The notes under the pieces were generated by a model, which saw only the letters and a program-made list of their open reading frames with translations, made no database searches and was not told the DNA's origin. Shown here piece after piece: positions 24,791 through 35,650 of a stretch of DNA of 64,000 bases. The position numbers were made by a program, and so were the translations under genes. Each line of letters opens with the position of its first letter. Position 1 is the stretch's first letter. The DNA is from Trichosporon coremiiforme (Eukaryota; Basidiomycota; Tremellomycetes; Trichosporonales; Trichosporonaceae), in the NCBI GenBank assembly GCA_039545355.1, contig BCJJ01000015.1, forward strand, positions 496,001 to 560,000. Direction: 5' to 3'.

Positions 24791-26463
24791 TTACACAATG
24801 TCCTCGCGCCCGTTGTACGCGCCCTCGGCGGGCGTGCCGAGCGAGGAAGCGTTCGAGCGCCCGCGCCGGTGCTGCGACGTGTGCACTACCGCCGCTGCGC
24901 CGAACTCGCCGTAGCTCGACTGCCGCTGCGCCGGGTACCCGGCCGGGTAGCTCCCGCGCTGCGACGGCGGGGCGGAGTACATCGACCCGCCGCGCGAGGA
25001 GGGGTACGTCGCCTGGCTTGGCGAGTCGGGGACCGCGCTCGACGCAATGCTCAGCGGACGCGGCACAGTGATCTGCACCTGCCGTCCAGAGTGCGGCGTA
25101 CCGCGCAGAGACGCCTGCGGATACCGCGGCATGCCCGGCACGGAACGGCGCATGCCCGAGCTGCCAAGCGATAAGGACGAGGGGCGGGGCGAGTTGGCAC
25201 GCGAGTCGGAGGAATTCGTACGCGAGTCGAACTCGCCGCTCTGCGGCTCCGAGGGCGTCGGGGCACGCAGCTGGTCGCCCGAAGCTCCGCGCGGGATGAG
25301 TCCGTTAGATCCGTCCCCGCTGCCGGAGCCGCTCGAGGTGGTGGAACCGTCGCGGTACAGATTCAGCGGGCTGCCAGCGACTGTGACGGGGACTCCACCG
25401 GGCGTGTTCGTGCCTGTTCCAGACGACGACAATGATGGCGATCCCGACGGAGTCGAGTTAGATCCGTACTTCTGGGACGACGTCGAACTGTACGAGTCGA
25501 AGTGCGATGCAGGACGCTGAGGTGGTCCGAGCACTGTGCGAGTCAGCTGAGGCCGTGGACAGCACACGCCCGCGTCCGTGCACTCACATGTGGAATAGGA
25601 GCGGGCCATGGTCATGGACGGGCCCCGCGAATTGGAATGACGTGCGTAGGACGGTGGTCGGTACTCTTGCGACATTTCTCGAGGAGCCCTGGATTTGTCA
25701 GTTTGGGAGAACTGGGCGCGATCACTCGTTTCACTCACGGTGGTGGGAGTTTCTTTCCACGCCCGCGGCACATGCGCCACAGTACAAAGGCGAGAATAAT
25801 GGCGGCGAGGCCACCGACGATACCACCCGCGATACCGCCCTTGGCGCCCGCGCTCAGAGTCGAGCCAGACTTCTGCTTGGCGATGTCACCGATGTACTCG
25901 GATGGGCTGTTTGAGCCTTTGAACGTGGTTGTAACAGGTTCTTGGCTCACGCTCGCCCATTCACCGCCATCGTCGTGAGAGGGTTGAGCAGATGCAGAGG
26001 CTGAGGCGGAGGGAGTCAGTGACGCAGGTTGACCTGAAGGCCCACCGGCACCCGATGAGGCGCCGCCCTGGGCAGAAGCCTGACCGCTTGGCTGACCACC
26101 ATTCTGCTGCTGCCCATTGCCTGAGGGCTGCTGTTGACCCGGCTGCTGCTGGCCACCACTCGGCTGAGCACTCTGCTGCTGCTGCTGCTGAGGACTCGGC
26201 TGAGCACTCTGCTGCTGGCCACCACTCGGCTGAGCACTCNGCTGCTGCTGCTGNGGANNNNNCNGNNNACTCTGCTGCTGGCCGCCCTGCTGCTGGCCGC
26301 CTTGCTGTTGGCCGTTTCCAGTGGGAGCTTGACCACCCTGTTGCTGGCCACCTTGCTGTTGCTGATCTCCCTGGGCGGGTTGTCCATGCTGCTCTTGGCG
26401 GGGAGCAAGGTAACGCTTCGAGGGTCGATCACCGGCACCGCCGGCAGGTGCCGGGTTTGACAT
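24791..26463 (-). CDS. Gln-rich single-pass membrane protein with Ser-rich cytoplasmic tail
   Basis: Three exons: 26463-25739, 25688-25588, 25533-24791 (introns 50 and 54 nt), giving about 522 residues. Order: a short N-terminus (MSNPAPAGGAGDRPSKRY), a Gln/Gly/Ser/Pro-rich region of about 130 residues containing ambiguous bases, a Ser/Ala-rich stretch, and one membrane helix (GGIAGGIVGGLAAIILAFVL, about residues 215-236) flanked by basic WRMCRGRGKK. A long Ser/Pro/Arg-rich tail follows, ending NGREDIV. No cleavable signal peptide is visible. The layout resembles fungal sensor- or mucin-like single-pass proteins, but I do not recognise the family. The second intron is a multiple of three, so its retention would insert 18 residues rich in Cys; I favour removal because it has GTGAGT, GCTGAC and CACAG signals. 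Confidence 0.7.
26110..26370 (-). repeat. Imperfect CAG/Gln-rich repeat with ambiguous bases
   Basis: Tandem imperfect units of CTGCTG...ACTCGGCTGAGCACT (plus strand) encode QQQ/SAQPSGG repeats of the membrane protein. Ns at 26240, 26254, 26258-26262, 26264 and 26266-26268 show that the assembly could not resolve this tract, so repeat number is uncertain. Confidence 0.75.
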
Positions 26464-29400
26464 TACTTCGGAAGGTGAAGCAGACAGTTCTCTGGCAGTG
26501 TGACTTTGTTGGTTTCAGATGCGTGTGTGTGCCGAAGTCGATAGGTCCGGGGGATGCAGAGATCTAGAGAGGGAAAGCGATGGAGGCGGACAGAGTGATT
26601 GGTGCGATGCGACGAACCCAGATCGGGCCAGGTTGGCGTTTGGGGTCAATGTCTGACGTCGGGAAATCAGCTGCGATGCGTTATAGCGGCGGAGAGTGAC
26701 TGATGGGCGAGCGCGAGTTGGGGGTGTATTCAACCTGGTAGGCACAAATGCGAAAGGAATGTCCGTGCCTCTTTTCCTCAGTTTCGCAGGCGTCGATGCA
26801 AGTAATGTCGGAAATCGAAAGGGCACAGGGGAAATGAGCGGGCGTGTGTGATGCAGGCGAAGTGATGTACAGTGAACGCGAAGCTGGAGAAGAGCGAAAC
26901 GAATGGATCCTGGGTGATTAGCGTCTGGCGATGATTGAGTGCAGTGGTGGGTCTTGGTCTGAAGGGGATGCTTGGCTCGTTGGTTCCCCGCCCCGCGCCC
27001 AGCAACAATAATTAGCACTGAATCAGGTATGCAAGTCGCGCTCTTTGCAGATGATCGAACGGACTGCCAGACGATCCGCTGGGCGAATGGGACGAAGGCG
27101 ACCGGGCTGGTCGCGCTGGGAATGCGGCCGAACAGCGAGCCGAACGCAAGTGGTACGGTGGTAGCAAGGGCTTCAGGACCGAGAAGCTACCGGCTGGGGC
27201 TTGCAGCTCGGTGGCAGCTGGACGAGTGACAGCCTGTGACTGCGCGCAGACAGGCCGAACGTTCGTGAAGGCGAAGCAAGCTGTTGGAGAACAAGAAGGA
27301 AGAGAGGGAAGAAGGCAAGCGTCGGGTCAAGTATGGCGGGGGCGGGACGTTGGACAGGGCTGAAAGCTGACGGAGGCTGGGCGGGCGTGGACTGAGAAAG
27401 GGAAAGGCGATGCCAAGACGTCGTTTGAGATCGAGGTCGGATTTGGGCTGACGGGATCGACTCACCGATGTCGTGTTGTGTTACGTGTCTTGTGTCTAAT
27501 GAGGGAAAGGAAAGGAAAGGAAAGGAAAGGAAAGGGGCGGCGTTGGTGTGTGTCGGGATGGGTTCGATGGTGTATGGACAGCGATGAGAAGTGGTTGTGG
27601 GATAGAGTGATGCAAAGAGACGATGAGCAGTGAAACCATACGAGAACTAGAGACGGTGGCTCGGTGGGAGAGTGAGAGCGCTGGTGCCGAGCCTAAGCCA
27701 AAGTCAAAGCAACGGCTGACGGCGCTGGGCTGACTGGGCCAACGACACAGGACGTACAAGACACAGGAGTCTATGATGATATTGAAATTGATTAGGGATT
27801 GGACCTTGGTCCATACCCTTAGACATGGCGGAGCTGGCGTTGTAGAGGCCGTAGCCGCAGGACACCAGGGCAGACAAGCAGCTGCCCAACCGAGCCTCCG
27901 ACCGTAGCATGAGGGCTAATGAGGGCCACCGAAAGCCAAAACGAGTGAGCCGGAGCGACCAGCGCTGGTTAACATGCGCAAATGTCGTCGTGCTCAGCGC
28001 TCAGTGCGCCCAATGCGCCAGAAGAGAGCTGCGCTGGAGTGGGCTTACTCTTGAGGATGGTCGGAAGCTTCAAGGGCGGCTGTCGTCTGTGAGCGCATGA
28101 CTCCCAGGCACCTAGGGCAATGCCCAGGGCTCGCGGGCGCCGCAGCCGGCCAAGACGAGAGAATCGAATGCGCCGTTCCTGGGCGGCCCCGAGTGCAGAG
28201 TGGGTTGCCACCAGTTCAGGCTTAGGTTCCTCAGGGTTCCCGCTTTCACCGCAAAGCATAACCACGCCTGAATGGGGTCATTAATCCACACCCTGCTCAA
28301 GACGGCTCCAGGTGACGTAGCCGCTAATCCGCCATTAGTAATTTACCATGGCCCATTAGGGTTTCTTGATTTCCTCTCGATCTGCTCGCGCCCCTTCCGT
28401 CTGGCCCACCTGGGGAGGCTATTGGCGATGGACCACTCGCGATCCGCGATGGGCGCACAATGGAACAGCAAGTCGTGCGGCCGTGCGGGAGGGCAGATCA
28501 CGGGGGCAATCCACAGCAAAGAGAGAGGAGAGAGAAGCGAAGTGCCAAATGCATCTTGCGTACGGCGGGGCGCTGACTAACGCCTGCCGGCCCTCGACAG
28601 GCTATCGCTTTGCCGTCAGAATTTCTCGTTGCTGACTGATGAACTTGGGCAACAAGGATAGTCAGGCTCCAGTTGCTCCGAGCCCAGGTCGGCCAAGACT
28701 TTGATTCAGGCTGATACGGCTGTCGGAGACGAGACTGATTCGCTGCCGGACTCGTCCCCTGCACACACCGTTGCCCTTCCTGGCCGCCGGCGAGCCTCCA
28801 GACTACACTACCAGGCTCCAGCCAGACCGCCCAGGGAGGGCAGGATCAAATCAGCCACACTCAAGTCTGCAGGAACCCATTCTACGTCATCCTCCACCAC
28901 CGCCTTCACTTTGCTTTACCCTCTGCTCTTGCAACAACTGCGACCTCTCGATCGATCTCGTTTCACCACCCCGAGCGAGGCATGCGTGCACGACGGGCGG
29001 CACGCTTGCATGCCTGCTGACGACGCATGTGCTGCATGCTCTGCTCTCTGTCTGCGCGCACGTCGCCTCCTTCGCGCCCTTATAATCTTCCCAAGCTGTC
29101 CTTGACAGACTTTTGAGAAAGCGCGGTCGTCAAGGCATCGTTTTTTCCTCGCTGCTATCCAGACCAGCCCGGCTCGAGGAACAGTGTTCTGGTAACGGTG
29201 ACCGCCGGGTCCACGGTCCTGGTCTTGAGTCTGTTGTTTCTCTGGGGAGGCGATGCAGCGGCCTGCTTGGATGACGGGTCTAGTAGCGAGCCCCTCGCCC
29301 TCGACTCCTTGCGTCTGCATGCGACCCCCTCGTGTCAATCTGCGAAAACAGAGCTTCGCAAAACTTTATTCCTGCGCCGAATGGGGAGTCTCACGTCGTC

Positions 29401-30189
29401 TCATGTCGCGGGCCAATCAATGCCGCGTACGGTAGCGGGTCGGGTGGCTGTCTGGTGGGAGCTGCGGCTGGAGTGCGACGCCCGGAGCCGTTTGTGTTTG
29501 GGGATATGTTGGAGTGCCAGACCCAACGTTGGAAATCTGCATGGCGGCGCTCAGCACTACTGCGTTGGCTGGCGCAACGGACACCGTTCATCGGATGCAA
29601 CGGACAGCCCGTGGCAGGCCGTCGGACCGTATCCTTGAGAGCTCGAGGCGTGAGCCTAATAAGATTGCTGCGCCGTCACCTCGCATTCGCTCATTGGAGG
29701 ATGCGCGCGAGCTCGCCTGCCTTGAGCGGGTGGGACGCAGATCTCATGAGAACTGGGGTTTCACATGTCCTATCGAATCGGGTTCCTTGATCTATGATGT
29801 CACCCAGCCGAGCGGCGCCAGGTGCGGGGTGCAGGGCGTGTTTCCCCCCCTCGATACTTGATGTCTGCAGTCCGCTGTGTCCACCATCAGTTGTCCAGCG
29901 GGTCCTGCATGCTCGTCGTCTGTCTTGTCGATCAGTCTGCTGGGGTCGTCATCGCTTGCCCGCCTACCACAGCGCAGCGCAGTTGCATGCACAGCAGGCT
30001 AACGGGCTATATCTCTAGGCCTCCGATTGCCCACCCCCTAGCCCATCCGTCTGTGCATCACTGAGTTGAGCAGGGCTGGGAGCAAGTTAAGGCACAGGGC
30101 ACACGTGCACAGACAAGACTCTTGCTTCCCCTGCGGCCGTCTATTCTGGAACTCTTGAGCGCGCGGCAAGCGCGTAAAGGTGACTGCCC
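26464..30189. other. Long intergenic region, no supported gene
   Basis: About 3.7 kb. The part next to 26464 is pyrimidine-rich on the minus strand and is probably the leader/promoter of the Gln-rich membrane protein gene. It includes an (AAAGG)6 microsatellite. Between about 28 and 30 kb I see only short contradictory frames. Confidence 0.5.
27506..27535 (+). repeat. (AAAGG)6 microsatellite
   Basis: Six perfect pentanucleotide units in the intergenic region upstream of the Gln-rich membrane protein gene. Confidence 0.85.
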
Positions 30190-30857
30190 CTACTCGCTCA
30201 GGCTGTCGATGAACTCTTCCAGGCGAGGGCGGACCATCTTGAGCCACTGCTGTTAGAGGGGTTCCAGCCACTAGAGTGGAAGAAGAATACCCGCATACCT
30301 TGTCACGACATGCCTGGCGTCAGCAATCACTTTGTCTCAGTGCCAAACCAAAGTCGGGCCCCCTCGCGGCAAGCCACTGGCAGCGTTTCGCTGTGGCTCA
30401 TTACCGCTCACTTAACCCGGCGCCGGCTCGCCGACCATTGCATCGTCTCAGTGCACGGCGTGCTCGTCGGAATCGCACTCCTGTACTCACGATCTTGCCA
30501 CGGCCGTCGACTTGTGACGCCACATGGTCCCAGTTGATCTTCCCCTGTACATCAGCACTGACTCCGCGACCTTCTGACGAGCAGATGACTCGCCGGCTTC
30601 ATGTCGAGAGCGTCCCAGAGCTGGCGCACCTGAGCTTTGGACCAGGCCGGTGACTTGCCAGACGCCTTAGGTTCCTTCTTGATGCGAGGTTTCTTCTCCC
30701 TGGGCTGCGGGGAAGGGGTTGAGACATCATCGACTGAGTCAACGGGAGAAGGAGTGCGCTTGCGCTCGCCTTTCGCGGACGAGGCTGGCTCCATCAACCC
30801 GTCGGACAAGTCAGGCTTGACGTCCTCCGAGTCCAAGAGAGGGGTGAGGCGTGCCAT
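30190..30857 (-). CDS. Small Myb/SANT-like domain protein
   Basis: Four exons: 30857-30594, 30544-30491, 30313-30299, 30249-30190, all joined in phase 0, giving 130 residues. The N-terminal 65 residues are acidic/Ser-Pro-rich with a basic EKKPRIKKEPK patch. The C-terminal half is a SANT/Myb-like repeat assembled across all four exons: WSKAQVRQLWDALDMKP, GKINWDHVASQVDGRGKI, ACRDK and QWLKMVRPRLEEF, with the helix-turn-helix spacing and Trp residues of Myb domains. The first intron (30545-30593, 49 nt) uses a GC donor (CCG|GCGAGT); the second is 177 nt; exon 3 is only 15 nt. A DNA- or chromatin-binding nuclear role is likely by family. The tiny exon and GC donor are inferred from phase and domain continuity. 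Confidence 0.72.
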
Positions 30858-32001
30858 GGGTTGGATGTCAGTAGGGTTTTGAGGAGAAGGGAGGAAGATG
30901 CATATTGAGAACGGCTGAGGTTGCTACTCACAGCAAGGTCGGAGACTGCGGCTGACTGGACTGAAGCACACAGCAAGGGCGCAGATGGGCGCGAACGGAG
31001 GCATGTCGTTCTCTTGCGGTCACTGGTCTGGAATGCAAGCTTGGCGATCATCCTGAACTCGTGCCGGCTCCAGCCAGCCAGCCAGCGCCAATGCACGAGT
31101 GAACTCTCGTCACCCATTGAACGTTGACACGGGGATTTTCCTTCCCCTCATTGTTTTAATCTCCCCTTCATCCCCAAGCGGCTGCAGTATCGTCAAACAC
31201 CGCTTTCAACTTCGGCATTCCCCCGCAAACGTTTGCAACGCACAAAGGTCTCTCATTTCAGCGACGTGTAGGTGCACGCTCCTCACTCAGTACTCTCTGA
31301 GTATCATGATCCTTCCTCTCAGACTGTCAGCTAATGGTGGTGATGCTGGAGTTGTCTTCACTGTCTTCTCTTCTTGAGGTCCACATTAGATTCGGAAAGG
31401 TGACAATCAGGACTTTGGAACTGTCAACGGCTGCCCCGCGCTCTATTCTCCGGCCTCACTCACACCTCCCCCTTCGCCACAGAACCCTCAAATCGCTGAT
31501 GGCCCCGCTGCCCTGTCAACCTTTCACAGACCTTAGAGGGGAAAGACTCCTTACTGGCTGCTCAGAGCTCACAAGCGCGGTCCCGGTGACTAATTGCCAA
31601 CAGCCTTATCATCGAGCACGGTTGACCATGATGGGAAGTCTCGGAAGGCTTGTGTCCGCGTTGTCGCCTCGCACGACCGCCAGCCCACCACCTCGGAGCT
31701 GAGGTATGGAATTATTACAAGCCCGGCAAGCCATGTCATCGACGTGCTCCCTGTCCTCTGTCTTAGTCGGGACCCCTAGCGGCGTTCACAAATATTTCTC
31801 GGCATAGTCTGCTTCCAATAGCGAAGCCCACCAGCTGCTCACACATACCAAGCGCTCTCTCTGAGACTGTACCCGCGATCCACCACTGTAAGATATTACT
31901 TCTGCATTGCATCTTATTATAAACTAACGGGCTTCAGATGTGTCTTTTACTTAACTTCATGAAAGGCTTAGCCCAGAAGAACACTGATGAGCTCCAACGG
32001 T
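30858..32001. other. Intergenic, no supported gene
   Basis: Holds the promoter of the Myb-like gene (minus strand) and the 3' flank of the sugar transporter gene. No convincing coding frame. Confidence 0.5.
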
Positions 32002-34653
32002 CTAGGCATACTGGGACGGGTCGCCAGAGAGGCGCTCGTGGTGTCCGGCAGGCGACTTCTCCTGCATTTGCATCTTGGAGAGGGGCTGTCCGTCGGCGCC
32101 GACAGTGAGAGGTCCATCGTCGAGCTCGTCCTCGTCATCGCGGTGGTACAGGGGCTGCATGGGCGGGACCTTGCGGCGCAAGACGTACTTCTTGACCCCA
32201 TTGCCCATCCACTTGAGCTGGTACTTCGCGTGGACTGCAGTGGGCACGGAGAAGACCTGAATGTTAGCACAGCGAAAAGGAAGGAGCGCAAAACTTACCT
32301 GGTCGAGCTCTTCCAGAGTGAGACCCTTCGACTCGGGAAGGAAGAATAGAACCAAGAGGAAGAGTACCGCACACCAGGCAGCACTTAAGGTCAGCATCGG
32401 CCGTGAAGACGACGTGGACTCCAAGAGTGGAGGTGGAGGTGGGGCCGCGGATCGATCGCCGATCACGTGCCTAGGTTCCCCATTGGGCACGTGACACCCC
32501 ACTCGCATCCCTTAGGCTGTGGAGATGACGAAGAGGTCGGCAGAGAAATCAGAGAAGGATACTACTCACTACCAGCCGAACGCTCCCTGCGGATGGAATG
32601 CAACTAGGAGACGAGGGAACGTAAGCGCTACGATGAAGTTGAACAGCCAACAGATCGCGGTCGCGAGCGACATGCCGAGCTCACGCACGTAGAGCGGGAA
32701 TACCTCGGCGCTGTACGTGAATGGAACTGGGCCCTCGCCGAGCGAATACGCAATCGTGTACAGGTAGATACCCGTTGCGACTAGACCAATACGCGCGGGC
32801 GACGACTCAGGGATCCAGCTGGAGACGTCAGCTCGACTTACGCACATCGCCGGATATCGGCTGAGGGCCGAGGTACGGGTGGAGCCGGGGTTACTCACAA
32901 GCAGAATCCGGTGAACAGAAGCAGGATCGACATGATCGGGAACGTGACCAGGAGCAGGGGGCGACGGCCGAACCTGTCGATGATGAAGATGGTCGGGATG
33001 GCGAAGATGGTCTGTCTCGTCAGCGGTTGTCGGCAGAGCTGCCGTTACTCACATTAAGCATACCGAAACCCCACGATGCGAGGAGCGCATCGATCTGCGA
33101 GAAGCCGGCGCTCGTGAAGATGCTCGCGGTGTAGTAGACGATGGCGTTGACACCGCAGAACTGCTGGCCGAACATGAGGATGGCAGCACCCTGAGCTGCG
33201 CGGCGGTTACGTCCGATGGTGAACAACTCGAGGAAACGATTGTGCCCGCGGACGATGGACGCCTCCTCATTGAGAAGCACGAACATGTAGTAGATGTCGC
33301 GGGCCGCCGTGACGCGGTTGCCACGCAGGCGCAGCATCGACTCGTACGCCTTCTTGTACTTTCCCTTGCCCACGAGCCAACGGGGAGACTCGGGCAGGAA
33401 TGGCATCTGGCACATGACGATGAGGGCGGGGAAGCCGGCGGAGCCCAGCATGAGCCGCCAGTTGAGACCAGTGATGCCCGGCTTGTGCACCGGGACGTAG
33501 AAGAAGGCCAGATCTGCGACGTAACCCAGCATCTGGACGTTAGTGGCGGCACCCGGCAGAATACTCACAATACCGAACGCAGTCCACATTTGCCACTGCA
33601 TGGTCATGCCGCCACGGATGGAGGCAGGGGCGGACTCGGCGGCAAAGATGGGCACGGTCTGGGGTACAGACACCCGAAAAGCGATAGGGCGACGTCATCG
33701 GCATTGATTATGTGTCAGATGGAAACACATGGTGTGTTATTAATTGCGACATTGATCAGCCGGGAACCGGGAAGCACTGTCAGCAACGGTGGCAACGGTG
33801 GGCAAAGCTATGCAGGACAAGCCATGGCGCAAGGCACAGTGCGAACTGGACTCACCGAGGACTTAGGGCCGATTCCGACGCCGAGGAAGAAACGGGCGAT
33901 GAATAGGTGCCACCAAGTGTTCGTGCACGCACTCCAGATACAGGTAGCGAACGAGACGAAGCAAGTGACGAAGATAGTGCCCCTACGGCCCAGGAAGTGA
34001 TTCAGGGGATCCGTTAACCAGCAGCCAAAGACGGCACAACAGAGGTAAGGAGCTCCGTTGACGAGGCCTTGGAGCCACTGGTTGCGTTCGGCCTGGGCGC
34101 CGGCAATGGCCGGGTCGGGGGAGATACCGAACTGCTCGGGGTAGAAGAGCTGAGCGCCAGAGATGACCGACTCGTCCATGCCCTGCACGGCGGCGGCGAC
34201 GGAGCACGCGATCACGAGGTTCCACAGAGTCCTGGGCTGCTTGTAGATGTTGTGTGTCTCGTTGTAGAGCGCCTGGCGTTCCTCCTCGGTGAGGGTCTGC
34301 ATGCGCTCCCACTTGTGAGGGGACTTGGCGAGGAGGGCTCCCTTGCCGAACTCGTCGACGGGGAGGTCGTTTGCGCGCGCAAACTCCTGGGCCTGCTGGA
34401 TCACCTCTGCCTCAGTCAGGTCCTGCAAGGGGTTGGCGAGACGCGCAGTCGTGTTCGCGATCAGGTCGGGCTTGTGCGAGTCCCTCCGCCCCGCGTGGTG
34501 GTCGGCGTACGTCTCCTGGCTCGGCTTGGGGATGTCGCCGCCGGTGTCGACATCCTCAACCTGCCGCTGCTCCGGCTTGCTCGTGTCCGTCATCGCCGAC
34601 GTGAGCGGGAAGGAGGACTTCTCCTTCCATCCGTGACCGCGTCTTTGGGTCAT
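32002..34653 (-). CDS. MFS sugar/polyol (inositol-transporter-like) transporter
   Basis: Seven exons: 34653-33856, 33658-33569, 33532-33053, 33011-32899, 32818-32570, 32383-32299, 32256-32002, giving 689 residues. Introns are 197, 36, 41, 80, 186 and 42 nt. Hallmarks of the sugar porter family: DESVISGAQLFYPEQFGI after helix 1, LGRRGTIFVTC, RFFLGVGIGPKSS joined to TVPIFAAESAPASIRG, PESPRWLVGKGKYKKA after helix 6, GQQFCGVNAIVYYTASIF, DRFGRRPLLLVTFP, and LFFLPESKGLTLEELDQVF after helix 12. The cytosolic N-terminus of about 160 residues and the C-tail are long. The GPKSS...AAESAP variant resembles fungal inositol/polyol transporter-like proteins; substrate cannot be read from sequence. It imports its solute across the plasma membrane, probably with protons. 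Start at 34653; an internal Met at residue 21 is an alternative. Confidence 0.88.
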
Positions 34654-35650
34654 GGTGGATCTTTGGTGCTAGCTGATAGTCCTGGTCGGGTGAGTGGGTG
34701 GGCTAGGTGCGTGAGGGGGGTCTCCGCGTGCTCCGAGTCGCAGCCATAGTTATACCAAGGTCGTGGAGCCGCCGAGCTCCAGTCGCCCGAGATGCGTCTT
34801 CTGGTCGTCCCTCACCCCGGCCTCTGACTATCTGCCTCTTCCCAGACGAGCAAGTTAGCTCAGCTGGGTCAGCCAAGCCGGATTCCCAACGGATATTTCC
34901 CCAGGGTTCGCTAGGGCAGGCTGATCTTTTGGAGCCTGACAGCCTTGACCCAGGCTATCCGAGCTGGCCTGGGCAGCATCAACATGACCCAACATGCATC
35001 GGCATGACCTTCAGCAACCTGCCAGCACATGATGCTTTCGGGCCCAACAAAGCAAGTAGACTCTGAGCGTTGAAATCCCGTCATAGGATGACGTCAAACA
35101 TCTTGTTCTATTGTTAGGTTCCAAGCCCCGTCACCCTGGCTTGCTCTCCCCATGTGGGTCCTTCTGGCCGTCGCCTGGGAGCACCTGGGCGGGGGCCGCC
35201 AGGGATCCCCCGGAGGCTTGCTGATCAGCTGCCCGTCATGACAAATGATGCGTGCACGCCGTGCCTTCTGACCGCAGTTAGTCCCGGACAGTCCGCAGAA
35301 TTCCTCCTTCCAAAAGCGCACCGGGGCCGTGATGGAGCCTGACACCCGAGGCACAACGGCACCGACGACCGTCTAGCCAATGGGAGTACGAAGGTCGACC
35401 GCTGCGGAGCCGCGATGATGGTCAGAGCTCTCACTGTTCCTGCTCACCTGCTTGCTCGTCTGAGGTCGTGCGTCGTGCGCTGACGTCCTGCCTTTCGACT
35501 CCACCATGAGAGCGTTCCTCAACAACATGACATCAACACGCACGCTCATGTGGACACGGGTCTATGATCATACAAACTTATACAACAATTATTCGTCCCG
35601 GCGCTCACACGTCTTGTCCTGGTTCCTTGCTCATCATCTGGTCTCAGTCC
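34654..35650. other. Intergenic, no supported gene
   Basis: Promoter side of the sugar transporter (minus strand) and 3' flank of MUS81. No coding frame I can support. Confidence 0.5.

Noticed and set aside
26515..27018. Minus-strand 167-codon frame
   Set aside because: Lies in the pyrimidine-rich leader upstream of the Gln-rich membrane protein; composition explains the openness and no domain is seen.
28701..29105. 134-codon plus-strand frame
   Set aside because: Ser/Thr then Cys/Ala-rich sequence without any recognisable fold; the reverse strand is also open.
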